Positions 1-5,482 of a DNA stretch of 5,482 nucleotides are shown in pieces. Both the position numbers and the translations under genes were made by a program. Origin of the DNA: Deltaproteobacteria bacterium. GTDB lineage: Bacteria; Bdellovibrionota; JACOXK01; 2-02-FULL-40-11. The stretch is taken from contig JACPST010000021.1 in NCBI GenBank assembly GCA_016193165.1, positions 7,301 to 12,782 of the forward strand, in the 5' to 3' direction. How positions within the stretch are numbered: the first letter of the stretch is position 1; the number at the start of each line of letters is the position of its first letter. A model generated the notes under the pieces. That model had not been told where the DNA came from. It ran no database searches and saw only the letters and a list, made by a program, of their open reading frames with translations.

Positions 1-184
1 AGACAGCATGAAACCAAATCGTTTTTCCAAGTCGAATCTTGTCTCTTTTTTCCTTTGGAATAAAGCCCAATCGCTCTGCCAATCCTAAACGATACCGCTT
101 ATGGCAGACCACTTGAAATAAAAAATAAGGCGCGCCCAAAAGGAAGCCTAAACTTAAAAATATGTTATACCAAAAAATCATCAT
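1..184 (-). CDS. waaA: WaaA (KdtA), Kdo transferase, N-terminal fragment
   Basis: A gene starting at ATG 184-182 and running off the left edge; 61 residues are visible. Residues 3-26 (IFWYNIFLSLGFLLGAPYFL and following) form the N-terminal membrane anchor. They are followed by a basic stretch, then GLAERLGFIP (34-43) and IWFHAV (56-61), which match the start of the GT30 domain of Kdo transferases (R-x-G-L-x-E-R-x-G...WxHAVSVGE). WaaA transfers Kdo from CMP-Kdo to lipid IVA on the cytoplasmic face of the inner membrane, the step that normally precedes LpxL. The ATG overlaps the preceding stop as ATGA. A second ATG follows immediately (181), so the start may be one codon later. No strong ribosome site precedes it, so coupling to the lipoprotein gene is likely. 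The number of Kdo residues added cannot be inferred. Confidence 0.85.
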   Translation of the reverse strand, partial: MMIFWYNIFLSLGFLLGAPYFLFQVVCHKRYRLGLAERLGFIPKEKRDKIRLGKTIWFHAV

Positions 185-1179
185 GGTTGGGTCGGCGACC
201 CTTGAGTTGGAAGTTGATACTCAGGATCTTCTATCTTTATAACTTTGCCCATGAGATATCCTATTTTGATCTTGGTTTCAACCTGTAAAACAAGGTGACG
301 CTCATCATCTGTTAACCAAATCGTGGAATCTCCTGAGGTTTGTAAAATACCCTCAAATCTTGTAATCGGCCGAATCACCAGTGTGTCAAATGTGCCAAGG
401 CCTGTCTCTAATTTTTCTTTTCTTAAGACTTCCGCATCTACGGTAATACGCTTGCCTTCATTATAAATATCCGTATGGTAGGTTTTCCCTACTTCTAATT
501 TTTGGGCTCTTAGAAAAAAAGCTGAGGAAAACATATCTAATACTCCCGGCACCAAGACATCCGTCAAACGCTTTTCTTTTTCCCCTTTTTTTAAATGAAC
601 TCGTTTCATCCAATACTCAATTTTTTTGTTTTTGTAATCAAAAAACACTAGACCTTCCCGCAGGCGATCTGTTTCTATCCCGTGAAGGGCGGATTTAAAG
701 GGATAAAATGTCTCAATATCTACATAGCTTTCTATCCAATCATCAATACTGTGAACAAGATCCATCGCCGCCGAACTTTTGACTGTCCCTACAAAATGAT
801 AGGCCTTTCTGTCTCCTACATATACAAAAGGACGTACTTCTAAGGTCACGATCCCTGCTTTAATAGAAAACCAAGAAAAAGCATATGTCACTTTTTCATC
901 TTCCCTAAATGTTTTAATCTGGGCATAGTCGCGAATTCTTTGCCGCGCCTCTTTGGTTTCAAAAATATGAACGGTTTGAGACTTTAGGGGTTTCTTTTTT
1001 TTATACTTCTTAGAAGCGGCTGGCCGCGGAGACTTTTCAATAGGTAAATATTCTTCTATATCTGGCGGAGGCTTAATCTTTTCTATTTTTTCAACATCTT
1101 GAAATCCGCCGCAGGATGTCCAGAAAAATAGAAACGAAAGAAAAAGAAGTAAAAGTCTAATGGGAAAAAGACGCTTCAG
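181..1179 (-). CDS. DUF3108-family putative outer-membrane lipoprotein
   Basis: Read from CTG 1179 this is 332 residues. The N-terminus (M)KRLFPIRLLLLFLSFLFF, then WTSC, is a textbook signal shape: basic start, long hydrophobic core, then cysteine 23 followed by GG. This suggests a lipoprotein, although W at -3 is an atypical lipobox residue. After a spacer with a lysine-rich patch (about 57-66, KKYKKKKPLK), residues about 93-317 match the DUF3108 pattern: KVTYAFSWFSIKAGIVTLEV, a Y-V-D-x-E strand, LVPGVLDMFSSAFFLRAQKLEVG, and TIWLTDDERHLVLQVE near the end. DUF3108 has no established function; its beta-rich repeats and export suggest a periplasmic or envelope role. The start is uncertain. In-frame ATGs at 1251 and 1299 would add 24 or 40 residues that are only the out-of-frame shadow of the conserved lpxL end, and an ATT at 1161 is also possible. 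The stop TGA overlaps the waaA ATG. Confidence 0.8.
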   Translation of the reverse strand: MKRLFPIRLLLLFLSFLFFWTSCGGFQDVEKIEKIKPPPDIEEYLPIEKSPRPAASKKYKKKKPLKSQTVHIFETKEARQRIRDYAQIKTFREDEKVTYAFSWFSIKAGIVTLEVRPFVYVGDRKAYHFVGTVKSSAAMDLVHSIDDWIESYVDIETFYPFKSALHGIETDRLREGLVFFDYKNKKIEYWMKRVHLKKGEKEKRLTDVLVPGVLDMFSSAFFLRAQKLEVGKTYHTDIYNEGKRITVDAEVLRKEKLETGLGTFDTLVIRPITRFEGILQTSGDSTIWLTDDERHLVLQVETKIKIGYLMGKVIKIEDPEYQLPTQGSPTQP

Positions 1180-2050
1180 GACGGCCTTTCCATCGACGAT
1201 GGATCCAAAACCACTGCTCCGGATGTTGGCGCACCATTTGCTCAATTGCATGGGAATAGACTTGAGTATTAGTGTATATATTTTCTTCATGCGTGCCAAC
1301 TCTTTTATAGGGGAGTGGAGAAGCTATTTTAAGCACCATCTGACCTAAATCTGTCCGATAACTATATACGGGCAATACAATAGTATTGGAACGCTCCACA
1401 AGCGCTGCTAATCCTTTGGTCGTGGCAGCAGGTCGACCAAAGAAATCCACATATATACCCCCTGGAGGACTGCGATGCTGGTCAAAAATAAATCCAACAA
1501 TCTTATTTTGAGACAATAAACTTAAAATATGGGGCATAGAATTCTTAGGTTCAATAAGCCCCAAACCTACTTTTTTTCGTTGTCTGGAAATGAGATGCTC
1601 AAAAACAACACTCTTCAGAGGACGAACAATAATATGAAGGGGGAGATGATGCAGTGGAGCCGCAGCAGCTAACCACTCAAAATTTCCCAAATGCACAGTT
1701 AAGGCTGCAATACCCCTGTTTTCTTTGAGAGCTTCATAAACAATTTCACGATTTTCAACAATAATTTTATTTTTAAATTCTTCCAGAGAGAGGGTTCTTA
1801 ATTGGATAAATTCTAAGCATAAAAAGATATAATGACATAAGTTTTTTTGGGCAAGTTCCTTAATTTCTTTTTCAGATTTTTCAGGATAGGCCTTTCGTAA
1901 ATTATCCAAAATAAGAGAGACTCGGATGGGTAAACACCAATACCAAAAAAATGCCATACGTCGCCCAAAAAACTTTAGAAAAACTTGTGGAACACAATTC
2001 AAAAATAAACTTAATCCATCAAAAAGAAAAGAAATCAGAGCTATTTTCAT
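1157..2050 (-). CDS. lpxL: LpxL/HtrB-family lipid A secondary acyltransferase
   Basis: A 297-residue protein, typical of the LpxL/LpxM (HtrB/MsbB) lysophospholipid acyltransferase family. The family adds a secondary acyl chain to the hydroxyacyl groups of (Kdo-)lipid IVA at the inner membrane. The N-terminus (residues about 3-28) is hydrophobic with a following basic RR, as expected of the membrane anchor. VHLGNFEW (119-126) supplies the catalytic HX4E pair, H120 and E125. FDQHRSPPGGIYVDFFGRPA (189-208) and the following TTKGLA match the family's central substrate block. The C-terminus WFWIHRRWKGRPE (280-292) is the classic family ending, so the protein is complete. The ATG is fused to the lpxK stop as ATGA with no convincing ribosome site, which points to translational coupling. 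Whether it acts before or after Kdo addition, and with which acyl chain, cannot be told. The symbol reflects the family rather than proven LpxL specificity. Confidence 0.9.
   Translation of the reverse strand: MKIALISFLFDGLSLFLNCVPQVFLKFFGRRMAFFWYWCLPIRVSLILDNLRKAYPEKSEKEIKELAQKNLCHYIFLCLEFIQLRTLSLEEFKNKIIVENREIVYEALKENRGIAALTVHLGNFEWLAAAAPLHHLPLHIIVRPLKSVVFEHLISRQRKKVGLGLIEPKNSMPHILSLLSQNKIVGFIFDQHRSPPGGIYVDFFGRPAATTKGLAALVERSNTIVLPVYSYRTDLGQMVLKIASPLPYKRVGTHEENIYTNTQVYSHAIEQMVRQHPEQWFWIHRRWKGRPEASFSH
1185..1191 (-). promoter_or_regulatory. Possible ribosome binding site for the DUF3108 gene, supporting a CTG start
   Basis: On the minus strand GGAAAGG lies 5 nt before CTG at 1179-1177, within the end of lpxL. 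The same bases encode W-K-G of the conserved LpxL ending, so the resemblance to a Shine-Dalgarno site may be coincidental. Confidence 0.35.
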
Positions 2051-4407
2051 ATCGTTTGTAAAAAGCGCCGAAAAGGCACTTCGCCATTCGTAATTTTAAG
2101 ATCAACACTTAAAGCATACAAGGGAATATCTCCGAAAGTTTTTAATAAATGAGAATCCGATAAGCGCACCCCATCTTTCTCTGTAGTGATACAGAGCTCT
2201 GTCTTTACAGTATGAAAGCACTGCAGTATCTGACGAACATCCCTCGCCGAATATTGCCAATGATCTAAGTAAGATTTAAACATCACAAGATCCGCGTTTA
2301 AATCTTTGAGTACCCTTTTAAAGGAAGAGGGATTTCCTATCCCAGCAAATGCAAATATTTTCTTTCCTGAAAGCTCATGCAATGAATAGTTCTGTTTTGA
2401 AACAATATGTTGTAAACACCGCGGCTGATAATTTGCTTCCACCACAAGGGCAGGGGGATGAACTCGATATAACGCTTCTAAAATTTCTTCTTTTTCAAAT
2501 GAGTTCAAATGATCTGTGCGAACTAAAACAAAACACTGGGCTCGTTTTAAACCACTCAAAGGCTCACGAAAAAAACCCAAAGGCAAAAGCGCCTTATTTT
2601 TTTGGAATCGGGTTACATCAATGGTTACCACGTCTGCATTTCTTTTTAGTTTCCAATGTTGAAAACCATCATCCAACAAAAAAATATCGATGGGACGTTG
2701 GCGCATGACTTCTTGGGCGAGGCGATAGCGATTCCCTCCTACATAAATAGGAATATGGGGCAACTTCGAAGCCATGAGCCACGGCTCATCTCCTACATCA
2801 CGATGGGAAAGCATTGGACCCGATCCATCAGAGACACATTCCCATTTTGCTTTACTCTTTCGCTTATATCCACGACTTAAAATAGCAACTTTTTTCCCTT
2901 GATTCGTCAATTCTTGAGCCACATGCATCGTCAAAGGCGTTTTTCCCGTCCCTCCAATGGCAATATTTCCAATAGAAATGACTTTCGCCGGCACACTTCC
3001 ACTTTTAAAAACACCTATACGATATAAAAACTTCCGACATTCAATACCAACACGATATATGAGAGAAACAATCCATAAGAGGGGTGAAAATATTTTATGT
3101 AATACATAAAGCAAGGAGATATTTTTAATCCCCTTCAGACACGCTATCAAATGCCCCTGCGAGGCATTTGCGCTCAACGCTCGGGCTCGCTCTCCGCTGA
3201 CGCGGAACCATGCCCGCTCGCCCTGCGCGATGGTCTTCAGTGGATTAAAAATATCTCCTTTATTTAGTAATTCAAAAACATGATCCGCTGCTCTTTGGGT
3301 AGCCCCTTGTGTTCCTAATTTTTCACGTACTTGCAGTAACTCCGCAGAAGTTTTCTGGAGCAGCTCCGGTGAACGCAAGAAAGCCAAAACTTCTTTGGCG
3401 ATATTTTCACCTGTCACTTGCGACTGTAAAAGTTCTGGGACCACTTTCTTACCTAAAATAATATTGGGCATTCCAAAAAATTGGATCTTTCGAATTAATA
3501 ATCGACCTAAAAAATGCGACATCCAATTAAACTTATAGAGGATCACCATGGGCTTTCCAAAAAGTGCCGTTTCTAAAGTGGCGGTCCCAGAACAACACAC
3601 CACCACATCACAAACGCTCAAGACATCATAAAATTTCTCTTGCACACAACGGATAGGGAAAGGCACTCCTTTCAAAAACTGATGGATTTCATCTAAAGAT
3701 AATGTGGGAGCTATCGGCAATAAAAACTGTGTTTGGGGATTTTCTTTGTGAATTTTCAAAGCAGCCTCAATCATAGGCCCTAATAAATAATGAACTTCAT
3801 TTTTCCGAGATCCTGGTAAGAGACCCATCGTTTTTTTCTGAGGATCTAATTCAAAATAGCTTTGAGCCTCATCTTTTTCCAAGGTGGGATGCGCGTGATC
3901 CAAGAGAGGGTGTCCTACAAAATCCACTTCCACCCCATAACCGCGATAGAAAGAAACCTCGAATGGGAATACAACAAGCATTTTTGTAACCCATTTTCGA
4001 ATAAAGTGAACTCGTCTTTTTCTCCAGGCCCATACTTGAGGACTAATATAATAAAGCACAGGCACACCTTTTCGACGAAGTTTTTGAGCCAATCGAAGAT
4101 TAAAGTCCGGATAATCAATGAGGATGGCAAGACTTGGTTTTTCGAGCACACCTCTTTTGAGAAGCAAAGAAAAAAGAGATAAAATTTTTCTGAGCTTAAA
4201 AAAAACTTCTAAAAGTCCAGTTACTGCCAAGTCCGAAGAATGGGCCACAAGTTCCACACCGGCAGTTTTCATGGCATGCCCCCCTATTCCCCAAATATGG
4301 ATAGAAGAATCGCGCCCTAAGATTTCTTGAATCAGAGCCGCGCCATGAAGATCTCCTGAAGCTTCTCCGGCTACAATTAAAATTGATTTAGGCCGCGCCT
4401 CAACCAT
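2047..4407 (-). CDS. lpxB/lpxK: LpxB-LpxK fusion: lipid-A-disaccharide synthase joined to tetraacyldisaccharide 4'-kinase
   Basis: One uninterrupted 786-residue ORF holds two lipid A enzymes normally made as separate proteins. Residues 1 to about 382 are LpxB (GT19), which joins UDP-2,3-diacylglucosamine and lipid X. Visible are AGEASGDLHGA (13-23), IDYPDFNLRLA (97-107), SPQVWAWRKRRV (122-133), GHPLLD (165-170), LPGSRKNEV (197-205) and CSGTATLETAL (272-282). Residues about 432-786 are LpxK, which phosphorylates the 4' position to give lipid IVA. It has an N-terminal hydrophobic segment near 441-453, Walker A GGTGKTP (485-491), SRGYKR (511-516), GDEPW (539-543), DDGFQH (579-584) and TTEKDGVRL (741-749). 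Both halves are full length with all signatures, so both may be active at the cytoplasmic face of the inner membrane. Residues about 383-432 are an unusual linker encoded by the palindromic element at 3113-3260. No in-frame ATG precedes the LpxK domain; the only plausible separate start is a weak TTG at 3114. The LpxB start overlaps the upstream gene by 8 bp, and the stop overlaps lpxL as ATGA. Confidence 0.93.
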   Translation of the reverse strand: MVEARPKSILIVAGEASGDLHGAALIQEILGRDSSIHIWGIGGHAMKTAGVELVAHSSDLAVTGLLEVFFKLRKILSLFSLLLKRGVLEKPSLAILIDYPDFNLRLAQKLRRKGVPVLYYISPQVWAWRKRRVHFIRKWVTKMLVVFPFEVSFYRGYGVEVDFVGHPLLDHAHPTLEKDEAQSYFELDPQKKTMGLLPGSRKNEVHYLLGPMIEAALKIHKENPQTQFLLPIAPTLSLDEIHQFLKGVPFPIRCVQEKFYDVLSVCDVVVCCSGTATLETALFGKPMVILYKFNWMSHFLGRLLIRKIQFFGMPNIILGKKVVPELLQSQVTGENIAKEVLAFLRSPELLQKTSAELLQVREKLGTQGATQRAADHVFELLNKGDIFNPLKTIAQGERAWFRVSGERARALSANASQGHLIACLKGIKNISLLYVLHKIFSPLLWIVSLIYRVGIECRKFLYRIGVFKSGSVPAKVISIGNIAIGGTGKTPLTMHVAQELTNQGKKVAILSRGYKRKSKAKWECVSDGSGPMLSHRDVGDEPWLMASKLPHIPIYVGGNRYRLAQEVMRQRPIDIFLLDDGFQHWKLKRNADVVTIDVTRFQKNKALLPLGFFREPLSGLKRAQCFVLVRTDHLNSFEKEEILEALYRVHPPALVVEANYQPRCLQHIVSKQNYSLHELSGKKIFAFAGIGNPSSFKRVLKDLNADLVMFKSYLDHWQYSARDVRQILQCFHTVKTELCITTEKDGVRLSDSHLLKTFGDIPLYALSVDLKITNGEVPFRRFLQTI
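3113..3260. repeat. Palindromic GC-rich element inserted in frame between LpxB and LpxK
   Basis: The ends are perfect 19-bp inverted repeats: AAGGAGATATTTTTAATCC and its complement at 3113-3131/3242-3260 on the plus strand. The arms extend to 28 bp (3113-3140/3233-3260) with three mismatches. Between them is a core strikingly richer in G+C than the surrounding AT-rich genes (47 of 64 bases over 3170-3233). The core holds a perfect 8-bp hairpin (3148-3155/3163-3170), a 5-bp hairpin (3193-3197/3202-3206) and an imperfect stem (3170-3186/3212-3228), so the whole can fold as a branched three-way structure. It is too short for a transposase. It is read in frame without stops and encodes a basic linker with GERA twice (residues 396-399 and 405-408). 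This resembles a MITE or a Rickettsia-palindromic-element-like repeat. No target-site duplication is evident, and copy number cannot be judged from this window. Confidence 0.75.
3148..3170. repeat. Perfect 8-bp hairpin nested in the palindromic element
   Basis: CAAATGCC and GGCATTTG flank a 7-nt loop (CCTGCGA on plus). The hairpin lies just inside one arm of the larger inverted repeat. It is part of the element's predicted branched fold. It sits mid-ORF and has no U-tract, so it is not read as a terminator. Confidence 0.65.
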
Positions 4408-5398
4408 GAAACACAGAAGAGGGCTGAGGGGAAAAATGAGAAATAGATTTAGAAGTTTTTTGCTGGATATGACTCACAATCTGCTGTGCCAATTTTAAAG
4501 CATCTAAAGCTTCTAAACCAGAAACCAAAGGCTTTGTCCGAAATTTAACGGAGTCAATAAAAGCATCAATTTCTTCTCTCAAAGCATCCTTTCTTTCTAA
4601 AGAAAGAGTTTCGGCGCTGAGTTCAGGAGCAGAGTCCCCCTCTGTGAACGTTTTTTTATAAATTTCAATCGTTGCTTTTTGAAAATCAACAGAAACATAG
4701 CAATCAGGTTGAAAAATCCTAATTTTTCGCATTGATTTTAAAGAAACACGACTGGCCGTAATGTTTGCTACACAATCGCTTTTAAATTGAAGACGAACAT
4801 TGGCGATATCTATAAGAGATGAAAGAACAGCCACTCCCACCGCATCGATTTTAGAAACGTCAGAACGCACCATACTTAAAATAATATCTAAATCATGGAT
4901 CATGAGATCTAAAACCACATCTACTTCTGTTCCTCTTTGAACAAAGGAATGAAGTCTGTGACATTCAATAAATAAGGGCTTGGTTAGAATGGCAGATAAT
5001 TTTTGAATCGCGGAATTAAACCGCTCCAAGTGTCCGACCTGCAAAATTCTACCTTTAGCTTGAGCTAATCTTACAAGTTCCTCGGCTTGCCATATTTTAT
5101 GCGCAATGGGTTTTTCAATCAGCACATCGATGCCCGCCTCTAAGCAGGATCGGGCAATCTCATAGTGAGTATCCGTTGGTGTTGCAATACTTACTGCATC
5201 TACTCTTTTATCCCCTAAAAGAGTTTTGTAATCTGTCGTAGAAGAGGTATTATATTTTGCCGCAATTTCTTTAGCGCGCTCTTCTTGAACGTCTACCACA
5301 CTGACTAATTGAACGGATGAATGTTGGGAGTACTTTTCAGAGTGGAAGTTCCCGAGATACCCCGCACCGATCACGGCTATGTTGAGTTTCTTGGACAT
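4400..5398 (-). CDS. Gfo/Idh/MocA family NAD(P)-dependent oxidoreductase of the lipid A cluster (GnnA-like candidate)
   Basis: A 332-residue soluble oxidoreductase, the normal length for the family. Residues 5-20 are an N-terminal Rossmann motif (IAVIGAGYLGNFH, GxGxxG type). EKP at 95-97 is the family signature lysine motif, GHLERFN lies at 122-128, and DLMIHDLDI at 164-172 carries the usual catalytic-region histidine. The C-terminal half is the mixed alpha/beta substrate domain. Members in this location, between lpxA and lpxB, include GnnA of Acidithiobacillus ferrooxidans, which oxidises the 3-position of UDP-GlcNAc so that GnnB can aminate it. That would give lipid A with amide-linked acyl chains at position 3. 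Here this role is an inference from family and position only, because no GnnB-type aminotransferase is in the window. The stop overlaps the lpxB start by 8 bp (ATGGTTGA). The start was chosen at ATG 5398 because of its ribosome site and Rossmann register. Confidence 0.88.
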   Translation of the reverse strand: MSKKLNIAVIGAGYLGNFHSEKYSQHSSVQLVSVVDVQEERAKEIAAKYNTSSTTDYKTLLGDKRVDAVSIATPTDTHYEIARSCLEAGIDVLIEKPIAHKIWQAEELVRLAQAKGRILQVGHLERFNSAIQKLSAILTKPLFIECHRLHSFVQRGTEVDVVLDLMIHDLDIILSMVRSDVSKIDAVGVAVLSSLIDIANVRLQFKSDCVANITASRVSLKSMRKIRIFQPDCYVSVDFQKATIEIYKKTFTEGDSAPELSAETLSLERKDALREEIDAFIDSVKFRTKPLVSGLEALDALKLAQQIVSHIQQKTSKSISHFSPQPSSVFHG

Positions 5399-5482
5399 AA
5401 CTTTCCCTTGCTCGTCCCAAAACACCTTGTTTTGAGTTTTCAATAAACTCGACTAAATATTTTACTTCAGGAATATTGATCA
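5337..5482 (-). CDS. lpxA: LpxA, UDP-N-acetylglucosamine acyltransferase, C-terminal fragment
   Basis: This is the 3' end of a gene entering from the right edge. The first complete codon is at 5480 and the TGA stop at 5339-5337, giving 47 residues. The start of the fragment, INIPEVKYLVEFIENSKQGV, resembles the end of E. coli LpxA (a PEVK...F...S.RG pattern), the helical tail after the left-handed beta-helix. LpxA transfers a hydroxyacyl chain to position 3 of UDP-GlcNAc, the first step of lipid A synthesis, in the cytosol. Its position just upstream of a Gfo/Idh gene and lpxB supports the call. The frame continues about 24 residues beyond the usual LpxA terminus (ARESYVQET...RELPL) and overlaps the next gene by 62 bp. 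That tail looks like out-of-frame reading of the next gene rather than conserved protein. Only the tail of LpxA is visible, so the call rests on a short match plus context. Confidence 0.72.
   Translation of the reverse strand, partial: INIPEVKYLVEFIENSKQGVLGRARESYVQETQHSRDRCGVSRELPL
5404..5409 (-). promoter_or_regulatory. Ribosome binding site for the Gfo/Idh oxidoreductase
   Basis: On the minus strand AAGGGA lies 5 nt before the ATG at 5398. This decides the start: a TTG at 5443 would add 15 residues (KTQNKVFWDEQGKV) that belong to no Rossmann fold and has no comparable site. The ATG gives MSKKLNIAVIGAGYLG, with the beta-strand and glycine motif at the usual distance from the N-terminus. 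Confidence 0.6.

Noticed and set aside
189..201. Small GC-rich hairpin (GGGTC-GGC-GACCC) just before the waaA start
   Set aside because: It is a 5-bp stem with a 3-nt loop inside the end of the DUF3108 coding sequence and has no U-tract. It could modulate waaA initiation, but it is short enough to be chance and is not a terminator.
1160..1348. Plus-strand 62-codon open frame
   Set aside because: It is antisense to the conserved LpxL C-terminus, with no family resemblance.
2349..2880. Two plus-strand open frames of 119 and 74 codons (2349-2708, 2656-2880)
   Set aside because: They lie antisense to the LpxK domain, whose signatures (DDGFQH, SRGYKR, GDEPW) are clearly in the minus frame. Their own translations show no recognisable family.
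3148..3170. Rho-independent terminator between LpxB and LpxK
   Set aside because: The hairpin has no T-run on either strand directly after it and lies inside an open reading frame continuing into LpxK.
3100..3275. Target-site duplication flanking the palindromic element
   Set aside because: The flanks (…CATAAAGC on one side, TATTTAG… on the other) show no convincing direct repeat, so a transposition footprint is not claimed.
3862..4330. Plus-strand open frames at 3862-4182 and 4118-4330, and a minus-strand 78-codon frame at 3915-4151
   Set aside because: All are covered by the well-supported LpxB domain in another frame; none shows domain-like sequence or a ribosome site.

Overview
The window is one strand of a lipid A / Kdo biosynthesis operon. 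Every gene lies on the minus strand, so transcription runs from high to low coordinates. In order: the 3' end of lpxA, a Gfo/Idh/MocA oxidoreductase, one long ORF joining LpxB and LpxK, an LpxL/HtrB-type acyltransferase, a DUF3108 putative lipoprotein, and the 5' end of waaA (Kdo transferase). The host must be a diderm bacterium that makes lipid A. The DNA is AT-rich by eye. An lpxA - Gfo/Idh - lpxB - lpxK - lpxL - waaA order resembles delta-proteobacterial and some candidate-phylum genomes, but the sequence alone does not settle the phylum.

Layout: 5337-5482 lpxA C-terminus; 4400-5398 Gfo/Idh; 2047-4407 lpxB-lpxK fusion; 1157-2050 lpxL; 181-1179 DUF3108 lipoprotein; 1-184 waaA N-terminus. 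There is no intergenic DNA. Each gene overlaps the next: about 62 bp at lpxA/Gfo, 8 bp at Gfo/lpxB, a 4-bp ATGA at lpxK/lpxL, about 23 bp or more at lpxL/DUF3108, and a 4-bp ATGA at DUF3108/waaA. No internal promoter or terminator was seen, so this looks like one translationally coupled transcript. The genes follow almost the order of the Raetz pathway: LpxA acylates the UDP-amino sugar, LpxB makes the disaccharide, LpxK phosphorylates it, WaaA adds Kdo and LpxL adds a secondary acyl chain. The Gfo/Idh enzyme may modify the UDP-GlcNAc precursor. The lipoprotein has no established role.

The most unusual feature is at 3113-3260, exactly between the LpxB and LpxK halves. It is a 148-bp element with 19-bp perfect inverted ends, extendable to 28 bp with 3 mismatches. 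Its core is GC-rich (about 73% G+C over 3170-3233) and can fold into internal hairpins. It is read through without a stop and supplies a linker of about 50 residues. It looks like a small palindromic mobile repeat captured inside a protein-coding gene, comparable in style to Rickettsia palindromic elements, and it may have created the LpxB-LpxK fusion.
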